Shown in pieces: positions 25,247 to 37,600 of a stretch of 64,000 nt of DNA. Below the pieces are notes generated by a model. It was not told where the DNA came from. It did no database searches and saw nothing but the letters and a program-made list of their open reading frames with translations. The stretch covers positions 62,001 through 126,000 of the forward strand of contig NZ_CP020044.1 in the NCBI RefSeq assembly GCF_002028425.1, given 5' to 3'. Position 1 is the first letter of the stretch. The number at the start of each line of letters is the position of its first letter. Position numbers and translations under genes: made by a program. The stretch is from Streptomyces katrae. Its GTDB lineage: Bacteria > Actinomycetota > Actinomycetes > Streptomycetales > Streptomycetaceae.

Positions 25247-28200
25247 TCAGCCGACGCGTCCCAGACCCCTGATGAAGTCGAAGAGGTCGTCGTCGCTCGC
25301 CGATGCCAGGGAGTCCACCACGGCATCCGCCTCCGCGGCGGCGTCGCGCTGCTGCTCGGCCCCGTCGGACCACTTGGCCAGCATGCCCTGGAGCCGCATC
25401 CGCACCTTGCTGCGGGTGAGCTGGTCGGGGGCGGCGCCGTCGAGCGCCGCCTCCAGGGCGTCCAGGTCGTCCAGCAGGGCCGGCCCGTCGGCGGCGGCGC
25501 CCAGCAGCTCGGACTTCAGCAGGTGGACGACGGCGGCCGGAGTCGGGTGGTCGAAGACCAGGCCGGCAGGCAGTCTGGTGCCGGTCTCCCGGGTGAGCCG
25601 GTTGCGCAGTTCCACGGCCGACAGGGAGGTGAACCCGATCTCCAGGAAGGGCCGCTGCGGGTCGAGCGCCATGGGCTCTGCCCGGCCGAGGACGTCGGCG
25701 GCGTGCCTGCCGAGCAGTTCGAGCAGGACGGCGTCCTGTCCGGCAGGGCCCTCCGCTGCGAGGCCGGCGCGCAGCTGCGCGGCGGCCCCCTCGTCCACCT
25801 GCTCGTACTCGGTGACCGACTGGCGCACCCGCTGCTGCCAGGACAGCAGCGCCGGCAGCACCTCGCGCAGCGGCCGGTCGACGTCGACGGCCAGGCTCTG
25901 GGTCAGCGACGTCAGGTCCCCGTCGTCGACGGCGTCCTCGACCGCCTCCCAGAACCGGGCGCCCACCGCCCGGCCGGACGGCTGCCGCGTCTGCTCCGGC
26001 CAGTAACGTTCGCGCTGGAACGCGTACGTCGGCAGTTCGGCCGGGGCGGCGGCCGCCCCGGCGAAGTACGCGGCCCAGTCGATCCGCGCCCCGGCCGCGT
26101 ACAGCTGGGCGAGTGCCGAGACCACGGCCGCGGCGCCGTCGCGGTCGGCGCGCTGCGCGGCGACGAAGGCGCCGTCGGGCACGCATTCGGCGCCCATCGC
26201 CGACAGGACGGCGTCGGAGCCGATCTCCAGGAAGCGGGTGGCGCCCTGCGCGCGCAGGGTGCTCATGCCGTCGGCGAAGCGGACGGCCTCGCGCACGTGC
26301 CGCACCCAGTAGTCGGGGGCGCACAGCTCCGTCGCGGAGGCGGCCTTGCCGGTGACGTCGGAGACGACCGGGATGCGCGGCGCCGCGTAGGCGACCGACT
26401 CGGCGACCTTGCGGAAGTCCGCCAGCATCGGCTCCATCAGCGGGGAGTGGAAGGCGTGGGAGACGGTCAGCCGCTTGGTCTTCACCCCGCGCTCCTCGAG
26501 CTCGGCGACGATCCGCGCGACGGCCGGGCCGGCGCCCGAGAGCACGGTGGAGCGCGGGCCGTTGACGGCCGCGATGCCCACGTCCCCGTCCGCCGGGAGC
26601 AGTTCGGCGACCTCCGCCTCGGCGGCGCGCACCGAGACCATCACACCGCCCTCGGGCAGAGCCTGCATCAGCCGGCCGCGGGCGGCAACCAGGCGGGCCG
26701 CGTCCTCCAGGGAGAAGACCCCCGCGACGTGCGCGGCCGCGATCTCCCCGATGGAGTGGCCGAGGAGGTGGTCGGGCAGCACGCCCCAGCTCTCCACGAG
26801 CCGGTACAGGGCCACCTCGAAGGCGAACAGGGCGGGCTGGGTGAACCCGGTACGGTTCAGCTCGGTGGCGTCGTCCGCGAACATCACCTCGCGCAGCGGC
26901 CGCTCCAGGTACGGGTCCAGGTGCAGGCACGCCGCGTCGAGGGCCGCCGCGAAGGCGGGGAACGCGGCGTACAAATGCCGGCCCATGCCGGCCCGCTGCG
27001 CGCCCTGCCCGGCGAAGAGGAACGCGGTCCGGCCGGTGGTCGCGGTGCCGCGGACCAGTCCGGCGGCCGGTCCGCCGCCGGCGAGTGCCGCCAGGGCGTC
27101 CAGCGCGGCGGAGTGGTCCTCGACGACGACCACCGCACGGTGTTCGAAGGCGGTCCGGGTGGTGGCCAGCGCGTGCGCCACGTCCCGGACAGGCGCGGGC
27201 CGGCCGGTGAGCTGGGTGCGCAGGGCGGCCGCCTGCGCGGACAGTGCCTGCTCAGTGCGGCCGGAGAGCACCCACAGGGAGGGGGCGGTGGCGTCCGCGG
27301 CTTCCCCGGCGTCCGCCCGCGCGGGCGTGCCGGTGCCGGCGGGGGCCCCGGTGTCCCCGGCCTCCCCGGTGCCTTCGGCCGCCTCGAGGATGACGTGCGC
27401 GTTGGTGCCGCTGAAGCCGAACGAGGAGACGCCGGCCCGCCGCGGCCGCTCGCCGCCCCCGGGCCACGCCCGCTCGCCGGTCAGCAGGGCGACCGCGCCG
27501 GAGGCCCAGTCGACGTGCGGCGACGGCTCGTCGGCGTGCAGGGTGCGCGGCAGTGTGCCGTGCTCCATGGCGAGGACCATCTTGATGATGCCGGCCACAC
27601 CGGCCGCCGCCTGGGTGTGTCCGATGGAGGACTTCACCGAGCCCAGCCACAGCGGCTCGCGGCCGCCGCGCTCCTGCCCGTAGGTGGCGAGGAGGGCCTG
27701 GGCCTCGATGGGGTCGCCGAGCGAGGTGCCGGTGCCGTGCGCCTCGACGGCGTCGACGTCGGCCGGGGCCAGTCCGGCGTTGGCGAGCGCCTCGCGGATG
27801 ACGCGCTGCTGGGCGGGCCCGTTGGGGGCGGTGAGGCCGTTGGAGGCGCCGTCCTGGTTGACGGCGGAGCCGCGGACCACGGCGAGGACGCGGTGGCCGT
27901 TGCGCCGGGCGTCGGAGAGGCGCTCCACCAGGAGCACGCCGACGCCCTCGGACCAGCCCGTGCCGTCGGCGTCGGCGGAGAACGCCTTGACGCGGCCGTC
28001 GGCGGCGAGCCCGCCCTGCCGGGCGAACTCGATGAACGCGCCCGGCGTCGACATGACGGTGGCACCGCCGGCCAAGGCCAGGTCGCACTCGCCGCCCCGC
28101 AGCGCCTGCGCCGCCAGGTGCAGGGCCACCAGCGACGAGGAGCAGGCCGTGTCGACGGTGACCGCCGGGCCCTCCAGGCCCAGCGCGTACGAGACCCGGC

Positions 28201-28657
28201 CGGAGATCACGCTCGCGCCGCTGCCGGTGGCGAGGAAGCCCTCGACGCCGGTGGTCCCGGCGCCCAGCAGCAGGTTGGTGTAGTCCTGCCCGTTGGTGCC
28301 GGCGAAGACGCCGGTACGGCTGCCGCGCAGCGACGCCGGGTCGATCCCGGCCCGTTCGACGGCCTCCCAGGAGGTTTCCAGCAGCAGCCGCTGCTGGGGG
28401 TCCATGGCGAGGGCCTCGCGGGGCGAGATCCCGAAGAAGTCGGCGTCGAACTCGCCCACGGCGTCCAGGAACCCGCCGCGACGGGTGTAGGAGGCCGAGC
28501 CGTCGACGTCGTACAGCTCCTCCAGGACGTCCCAGCCGCGGTCGTCCGGGAACTCCGACAGTCCGTCGCGGCCCGATGCCAGCAGCCGCCACAGGTCCTC
28601 CGGGCCGGTGACCCCGCCCGGGAACCGGCAGGCCATGCCGACGATCGCGACGGGCTC
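25247..28657 (-). other. Gene B module 6 (B6): KS-AT(malonyl)-ACP-docking, no ketoreductase
   Basis: KS from 8270, Cys8441 in TACSSSL; the NIGH motif reads KSSIGH (Ser for Asn, His kept). AT Ser8904 (GHSIGE), HAFH from 9003: malonyl-CoA. After the AT come [14 protein letters not shown] and [13 protein letters not shown], a dimerization element normally followed by a KR. No cofactor motif, catalytic Tyr or KR fold follows; about 80 residues later the ACP appears (Ser9280 in IGFTSL). The beta-keto group should be kept. The docking tail (about 9330-9405) ends [15 protein letters not shown]. Confidence 0.92.
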
Positions 28658-31600
28658 GTCGACCGGGCCGCGCACCGCGGGCTCCGCCGCGCGCGGGCGT
28701 GCGTCCGTGGCGGCCTCCTCGAGGCCGGCCAGCAGTTCGGTGCGCACGTGCGCGGCGAGCAGGCCGGGTGTCGGGTGGTCGAAGACCAGGGTGACGGGCA
28801 GGACGAGCCCGGTGAGGGCGGTCAGCGCCTCGCGCAGCTCCACGGCGCTCAGCGAGGTGAAGCCGAGGTCGCGGAAGGCCCGGTCTTCCTCTACCTCGTC
28901 GTCCGGGCCGAGGCCCAGCACGGTGGCGACGGCGTCGCGCACGAGGTCCCAGACCGCCTGCCGCCGCTCGGCCCCACCGAGCGCGGCCAGCCGCTCCCGC
29001 AGGCCGGCTCCCTCGGCGGGCTCCTCCCCGTGCGGGCCGGGCGCGGACGCCCGGTCCTGCGCGGGGGCGGCCGCGGCGACCAGCTCGGCGAAGAGCGGGC
29101 TCGGGCGCAGGGTGGCGAACAGGCGGGTGAACCTCGCCCAGTCCGCGTCGACGACCGTCAGGTCGGCCACCGCCCCGGCCGCCGCCCCGCGCAGGACGCC
29201 CACCGCCCTGTCCGGCGCCATCGCGGTCAGGCCGCGCCGGCTCAGGTGCTCGACGGTCCCGGCGTCCGCCATGCCGCCGTCGGCCCAGGGGCCCCAGGCG
29301 ACCGAGGCCGCCACCAGGCCCTGGGCGCGCCGGCGCTGGACGAGCGCGTCGAGCGCGGCGTTGGCCGCCGCGTACGCGCCCTGGCCGGCGCCGCCCCAGA
29401 CGCCCGCGATCGAGGAGAAGAGGACGAACGCGTCCAGCTCGGCGGCCCGGGAGGGCTCGCTGAACAGGGCGTCCAGGTGACGGGCGCCGAGGACCTTGCC
29501 GGCCTGGACGTCTGCCAGTTCGGCCGCGTCGAGCGCGGCGAGCGCGACGGAGGCACCGGGCACACCGGCGGCGTGGACGACACCCCGGACCGGGCCGTCC
29601 TGCTCCAGACCCTCCACGAGCGCACGAACCTGACCGGCATCAGCCACATCACAGGCCACAACGGACACCCGCACCGCATCGGAGCCGAGCTCGTCCGCGA
29701 GCTCCTTCGCACCGGGCGCATCAAGTCCCCGACGGCTGGTCAGCACCACGTGCTCGGCGCCTTCGGCCACCAGCCAGCGCGCCACATGCGCACCCAGCGC
29801 ACCCGTACCACCCGTCACCACAACCGTCCCGCGCGGACGCCAACCCCCCGAACCGGAGGAAGACGGCTCGGCCGGCCGCAGGCGGCGGCCGTAGACACCC
29901 GCCGCACGCACCGCGACCTGGTCCTCGTCCGAGGAACCCGACAGCAGCCCCCGCACACGAGCGGCAGCCCGCTCGTCCAGCACCTCGGGAAGGTCGACCA
30001 GACCACCCCAACGCCCCGGGTGCTCCAGGGCCACGACCCGGCCCAGACCCCACACCAGGGACTGCTCCACACCCTCCGCACGCAACGCGTCCGAACGGCC
30101 GATCGACACGGCACCCCGGGTCAGGGACCACAGCGGCGCCTCGCACTCGGCATCACCCAGAGCCTGGACCAGCTCCAGCGTCCCGACCAGACCGCGCAAC
30201 GACACCACACCCGTGACACCGTCCACCAGCCCGGCCACACGCCCGGCAAGCTCCACCCGGCCCTCACCCGAAGGCACGACCACAACCCGCCCGGCCAACG
30301 CACCGGCCACCCACTCGGTCAGCGGACCGTCCTCGTCCGCCACCACCAGCCACGAACCAGCCGACTCCGTCGACGCCGGCTCGGCCAACGGCTTCCAGGC
30401 GACCCGGTAACGCCACCCGTCCACCGCCGACTGCTCACGCCGACGCCTACGCCACGAAGACAGCGCCGGCAGCACAGCACCCAGCGAACCGCCCTCGACG
30501 TCCAGGGCCTCGGCCACAGCGCCCAAGTCCTCCCGCTCCACCGCTTCCCAGAACTCCGCGTCCACCGCGTCGGTCTCGACCCCGGCCGGCTCGGCGGGAG
30601 CCTTGGCCTGCGGCCAGTAGCGCTGGTGCTGGAAGGAGTACGTCGGCAGCTGCACGTTCCGCGCGCCGGACCCGGCGAAGAAGGCCTTCCAGTCGGCCTC
30701 CGCACCGTGGGCCAGTGCCTTGGCCGCCATGCTCTTGACCGCTTCGGGCTCCGACCGGTCGCGACGCAGCGCGGGGACGAAGACCGCGGCGGCGGCGACG
30801 CATTCGGCGCCCATCGCGGACAGGACCCCGTCCGGGCCGAGCTCGACGAAGCGGGTCACGCCGAGGGCGTCCAGCGCGGCCATGCCGTCGGCGAAGCGGA
30901 CCGCCTCGCGGACGTGCCGCACCCAGTACTCCGGCGAGCAGAGCTCCCCTGCCGAAGCCACCTCACCCGTGAGGTTCGAGACCACGGGGATCCGCGGTGC
31001 GGCGAACGCGACCGATTCCAGGACGGCACGGAACCCGTCCAGCATCGGGTCCATCAGCGGCGAGTGGAACGCGTGGCTGACCGTCAGCCGCTTGGTCTTC
31101 ACCCCGCGCTCGCCGAGCGCGTCCGCGATGGCGGTCACGGAATCGGCTGCGCCCGAGACCACCACGGACTGCGGCCCGTTGACGGCCGCAATGCTCACGT
31201 CCTCGTACGCGGCGACCAGCTCGGCCACCTCCGCCTCAGCCGCACGCACCGACACCATCGCGCCACCCTGCGGCAGCGCCTGCATCAGCCGGCCGCGCGC
31301 GACGACCAGCCGCGCCGCGTCCGACAACGAGAACACCCCGGCCACGTGCGCGGCGGCGATCTCACCGATGGAGTGACCCATGAGGTAGCCGGGCCTCAGG
31401 CCCCAGCTCTCCACCAGCCGGAACAGGGAGACTTCGAGCGCGAACAGGGCCGGCTGCGTGAACTCGGTGCGGTCCAGCTCGGCGGAGTCCTCCGCGAACA
31501 TCACCTCCCGCAGCGAACGCCCCAGCTCCGGGTCGATCTCCGCACACACCGCGTCCAGCGCCTCCGCGAACACCGGGAACGCGGCATACAGCTCCCGCCC

Positions 31601-34600
31601 CATCCCGGCCCGCTGCGCACCCTGACCCGTGAACAGGAACCCCGTGCGGCCGTCGTCGCTGCGGCCGGTTGCGGTGCCCGGTGCCGGGCGGCCTTCGGCC
31701 AGGGCGCGGAGGCCGTCGGTCAGCTCCTCGCGGTCGGCGCCCAGTACGACCGCCCGGTGCTCGAACGCCGTGCGCCCCGTCAGGAGCGAGTACGCGACGT
31801 CGAGCGCGACGGCCGCGGGCCGTTCGGCGAGGTGGTCGCGCAGGGCGGAGATCTGGGCCTTCAGCGCCGGTTCCGTCCTGGCCGAGACCATCCAGGGCAG
31901 CGGGACCGCCGCCCCGTCCGGGTCCGGGTCGGGGCTCCCGGCGGCGCCGGGACCCTGCTCCAGGATCGCGTGGGCGTTGGTGCCGCTGATCCCGAAGGAC
32001 GACACGCCGGCCCGCCGCGGGCGGTCGCCCTGCGGCCACTCGCGCGCCTCGGTCAGCAGTTCCACCGCTCCGGCGGACCAGTCCACCTGCGGGGTGGGCT
32101 CGTCCACGTGCAGGGTCTTCGGCAGCATGCCGTGCTGCATCGCCATCACCATCTTGATCACGCCGCCGACGCCGGCCGCGGCCTGCGTGTGGCCGACATT
32201 GGATTTCAGGGAGCCGAGCCACAGCGGCTCGTCGCCGTCGCGTTCCTGCCCGTACGTGGCGAGCAGTGCCTGCGCCTCGATCGGGTCGCCGAGCTTCGTG
32301 CCGGTGCCGTGCGCCTCCACCGCGTCGACCTCGGCCGCCGACAGACCGGCGTTGGCCAGGGCCTGGCGGATCACGCGCTGCTGGGACGGGCCGTTCGGGG
32401 CGGTCAGCCCGTTGGAAGCCCCGTCCTGGTTGACGGCCGTGCCACGGACGACGGCCAGTACGCGGTGGCCGTTGCGCTCGGCGTCCGAGAGCCGCTCCAG
32501 GACCAGCATGCCCACGCCCTCGGCCCAACCCGTGCCGTCGGCTGCCGCGGCGAACGCCTTGCAGCGGCCGTCGAAGGAGAGCCCGCGCTGCTTGCTGAAC
32601 TCCACGAAGGTGGACGGGGTCGCCATGACGGTGACGCCGCCCGCGAGGGCCATCGTGCACTCGCCGTTGCGCAGCGCCTGCGCCGCCCAGTGGAGGGCGA
32701 CCAGGGAGGACGAGCAAGCCGTGTCAACGGTCACCGCCGGGCCCTCCAGGCCCAGGGTGTACGAGACGCGGCCGGACAGCACGCTGCCCGAGTTGCCCGT
32801 GCCCACGTAGCCTTCGAGGCCCGCGTCGCCGCCGGCGAGGACGTAGCCGGCGTAGTCGTGGTACATGAGGCCGGCGAACACGCCGGTGGCGGTGCCGCGC
32901 AGCGTCGTGGGGTCGATGCCGGCGTACTCGATGGCCTCCCAGGAGGTCTCCAGCAGCAGCCGCTGCTGGGGGTCCATGGCGAGGGCCTCGCGCGGCGAGA
33001 TCCCGAAGAACGCGGCGTCGAAGTCCGCGACGTTGTCGAGGAATCCGCCCTCGCGGGTGTAGCTGGTCGCGCCCTGTCCGCCCTCGGGGTCGTAGACCTT
33101 GTCGAGGTCCCAGCCACGGTCGGTGGGGAAGGGGGAGATGCCGTCGCCGCCCTGGGCGACGAGGCGCCAGAGGTCCTCGGGGCTGGTGACGCCGCCGGGG
33201 TAGCGGCAGCTCATGCCCACGATCGCGATGGGCTCGTCCGCGCCGATGGCGTTGCCGGCCGGCACGGGGGTCGCCCGTGCCGCGAGCGGCTCGTCCGCGT
33301 CTCCGAGGAGCTCGCCGCGCACGTACTCGGCCAGGACCGACGGCGTCGGGTAGTCGAAGACGAGCGTGGCCGGCAGGCGCAGGCCGGTGGCCGTGTTGAG
33401 CCGGTTGCGCAGTTCCACGGCGGTCAACGAGTCGAAGCCGAGCTCCGTGAACGGCCGGTCCGCACCCACCCGGGCGGGGGAACCGTGGCCGAGTACGGCC
33501 GCGGCGTGCGTCCGCACCAGCTCCAGGACCGCCCCGGACCGCTCCTCGGTGGGCAGGGCCACGAGTCGGTCGACCAGCGTGGACGATCCGTTCACCGCCG
33601 CGGAGGCGGTGCGCCGTGCGGGGGCGGGGACCAGGCCGCGGAGGACCGGGGCCACGCCCGCCGAAGCGGCCAGCGCCCGCATCCGGGCCAGGTCCAGCCG
33701 GACCGGCACCAGCGCCGGCTCGAGGCCGCCGACGGTCGCGTCCAGCAAGGCCAGACCCGTCACGACCGGGATGGGCAGTACGCCGCCGCGCGACATGCGC
33801 TCGACATCGGCCGAGGTCAGCGAGGCACCCATGCCCGCCGTCTCCTCCCACAGGCCCCAGGCCAGGGAGGTGGCAGGGAGGCCCAGGCCGTGGCGGTGGG
33901 CGGCGAGGGCGTCGAGGAACGCGTTGGCCGCCGCGTAGTTGGCCTGGCCGGCACCACCGAAGACACCGGCTGCGGAGGAGAACAGGACGAAGGCGTCCAG
34001 GTCCGCGTCACGGGTCAGTTCGTGGAGGTGCCAGGCCGCGTCGACCTTGGCCCGCAGGACCTTCGAGAGCCGTTCGGGGGTCAGAGAGGCGATGGTCCCG
34101 TCGTCGACCACACCGGCGGCGTGGACGACCGCCTTCACGGGATGGGCGGCCAGCAGGGAAGCCAGAGCCTCCCGGTCGGAAACGTCACAGGCCGCGACGG
34201 TCACCGACGCGCCCAGCTCCTCCAGCTCGCCGCGCAGCTCGTCAGCACCCGGAGCGTCCAGGCCCCGCCGGCTGACCAGCACCAGATCCCGCACCCCGTG
34301 CCCGGTCACCAGATGCCGGGCCACCACAGCACCCAGACCACCCGTACCACCGGTCACCAACACCGGACCCGCACCGAAACCACCGGCATCCGCAGTCCCC
34401 TGGGCCGCCCGCACCAGACGCGGCACGAGCACCCGCCCGTCCCGGACGGCCACCTGCTGCTCACCGGAGGCGACGACCGAGGCGATCAGCCCTGCCGTCA
34501 GCGCGTCACGGTCGTCCACATCCACCAGGACGAACCGGCCCGCACCCTCCGACTGGGCGGAGCGCACCAGACCCCACACGACGGACGCCGCCACATCGGC

Positions 34601-37600
34601 GACCTCCGCCCCACCGGCGGCCACGGCACCCCGCGTCACCAGCACCAGGGCCCGGTCCTCCTCCGCCCAGCCCCGCACCAGCTCCAGGGCCCGCGACGCC
34701 ACCGCGAACGCGGCCCCAGGCACCTCGACGTCGACATCAGACGTCAGGTCGACCACGACCATGTCAGCGTCGTCCTGGGCATCGGCCACGGCCACCGGGC
34801 TCCAGTCGAGCCGGAACAGGGAGTCCCGTTCCACGCCGCCGGACGCCGCCGCCACCTGACCGTCGACCGGCCGCAGCACCAGCGAATCCACCACGAGGAC
34901 CGGCTCACCGGCACCATCCGCAACGGCCAGCGACACCGCACCCGTACCCGCGGGCGTCAGACGCACCCGCAGCTGCGAGGCACCGGCGGCGCGCAGGGAC
35001 ACACCCGACCAGGCGAACGGCAGCCAGCCACCCGCGCCTTCGTGCGGGAGCAGACCGCCCACGCCCAAGGCGTGGAGGGCAGCGTCCAGCAGCGCCGGGT
35101 GCAGACCGTAGCGGCCGGCCTCGGCCGCCGCGTCCTCGGGCAGCGCGACGTCTGCGAAGACCTCGTCGCCCGAACGCCAGACCGCCCTCAGCCCCTGGAA
35201 GGCGCCTCCGTACGCGAATCCGGCCTCGGCGAGGCGCTCGTACAGCCCCTCCACCGGGACCTCGGCCGCACCGGCCGGCGGCCACGCCGACAGGTCCATG
35301 CCCGCAACGGGCTCCTCGGCGCCCACCACACCCGAGGCGTGGCGCTGCCACGGCTCGTCGAACTCCCCCGCGTCCGGGCGGGAGAAGAAGTCCACCGACC
35401 GCAGACCAGCCTCGTCCGCGCCACCCACCACGACCTGCACCTGGACACCACCGGACTCCGGCAGCACCAACGGCGCCTCGATCGTCAGCTCCACCAGCCG
35501 GCCGCAGCCCACCTGGTCACCGGCCCGCACCGCCAACTCCACGAACGCCGTCCCCGGCAGGATCACCTTCCCGCCGACCGCGTGCCCCGCCAGCCAGGCG
35601 GGGTCGTCGTGCCCGATCCGGCCGGTGAACAGGCAGCCGCCACCTTCCGCGAGGGTCACGGCCGCTCCCAGCAGCGGGTGTTCCGCCGCTCCGAGTCCCA
35701 GACCGGCGGCGTCGGCGACCTTCGGGGTCGCCTTGCGCGGCCAGAAGCGCTCGCGCTGGAAGGCGTACGTCGGCAGCTCGACGAGCCCGGCGCTCGAACC
35801 CGCGAAGAAAGCCGGCCAGTCCGCCGACGCACCGTTCACGTATCCCTGCGCGAGGGCCGACACCACGGACTCGGCTTCCGGCCGTCCCTTGCGCAGGGCG
35901 GGGACGAAGAGCGCGGCGGCATCGACACACTCGGCGCCCATGGCGGAGAGCACGCCGTCGGGACCGAGCTCGACGAACCGGGTCACGCCCTGCTTGTGCA
36001 GGGTGGCGACACCGTCGGCGAAGCGGACCGCCTCGCGGACGTGGCACACCCAGTACTCGGGCGAGCAGAGCTCCCCTGCCGAAGCCACCTCACCCGTGAG
36101 GTTGGAGACCACGGGGAGGGAAGGCGCGGCGAACGCGACCGATCCCAACACGGCACGGAACTCGTCCAGCATCGGGTCCATCAGCGGCGAGTGGAACGCG
36201 TGGCTCACCGTCAGCCGCTTGGTCTTCACCCCGCGCTCGGCCAGCACACCCGCAACAGCGGTCACCGAGTCTTCGGCACCCGAGATCACGACAGAACTCG
36301 GCCCGTTGACGGCCGCGATGCTCACGTCTGCGTGCGAGGCGACCAGCTCGGCGACCTCCGCCTCGGAGGCGCGTACGGAGACCATGGCACCACCGGCCGG
36401 CAGCGCCTGCATCAGACGACCACGCGCGACGACCAGCCGCGCCGCGTCGGAGAGGGAGAACACCCCCGCCACGTGCGCAGCAGCGATCTCACCGATGGAG
36501 TGACCCAGCAGATAGTCGGACTTCAGACCCCAGCTCTCCACCAGCCGGAACAGCGCCACCTCGATGGCAAACAGGGCCGGCTGCGTGAACTCCGTACGGT
36601 CCAGCTCAGCAGACTCGCCTGCAAACATCACCTCCCGCAGCGAACGCCCCAGCCCCGGATCGATCTCCGCACACACGGCATCCAGCGCCTCCGCGAACAC
36701 CGGGAAGGCGGCATACAGCTCGCGCCCCATCCCCGCCCGCTGCGCACCCTGACCCGTGAAGAGGAAACCCGTCTTGCCGGGCGTCACCACGCCCTGGACA
36801 ACCCCCTCGGCCGCCTCGCCCCGCGCGAGCGCCTCCAGCGCCCCCCGGTGGTCCGGGCCGAGGACGACCGCCCGGTGCTCGAAGGCCGTACGCGTCACGC
36901 CCAGCGCATGGGCGACGTCCAGGTCGGCCGTGTCGTCGGCGATGGCCGACCGCAGTCGGGCGGCCTGGCCGCGCAGGGCGGCTTCCGACCGGCCGGAGAC
37001 GGTCCAGGGGAGGACCGGGAGCACGTGGGCGGATCCACCAGCCGACTGCTCGGCCCGTTCCGGGGCCTGCTCCAGGACGGCGTGGGCGTTGGTGCCGCTG
37101 AAGCCGAACGAGGAGACGGCCGCGCGGCGCGGACGGCCGGTCCGCGGCCATTCCCGCTGCTCGGTGAGGAGTTCCACCGCGCCCGCTTCCCAGTCGATCT
37201 GCGGGGAGGGCTCGTCGACGTGCAGGGTGCGCGGCAGGACGCCGTGCTGCATCGCCATGACCATCTTGATCACACCGCCGACACCGGCGGCGGCCTGCGT
37301 GTGACCGATGTTCGACTTGAGCGAGCCGAGCCACAGCGGCTCCTCGCCGCCGCGCTCCTGCCCGTACGTGGCCAGCAGCGCCTGCGCCTCGATCGGGTCG
37401 CCCAACGTCGTACCGGTGCCGTGCGCCTCGACGGCGTCCACCTCGGCGGGGCTGAGCCTCGCGTTGGCGAGGGCCTGGCGGATGACGCGCTGCTGGGACG
37501 GACCGTTCGGGGCGGTCAGGCCGTTGCTCGCACCGTCCTGGTTGACGGCCGTGCCACGGACGACGGCCAGTACGCGGTGGCCGTTGCGCTCGGCGTCCGA

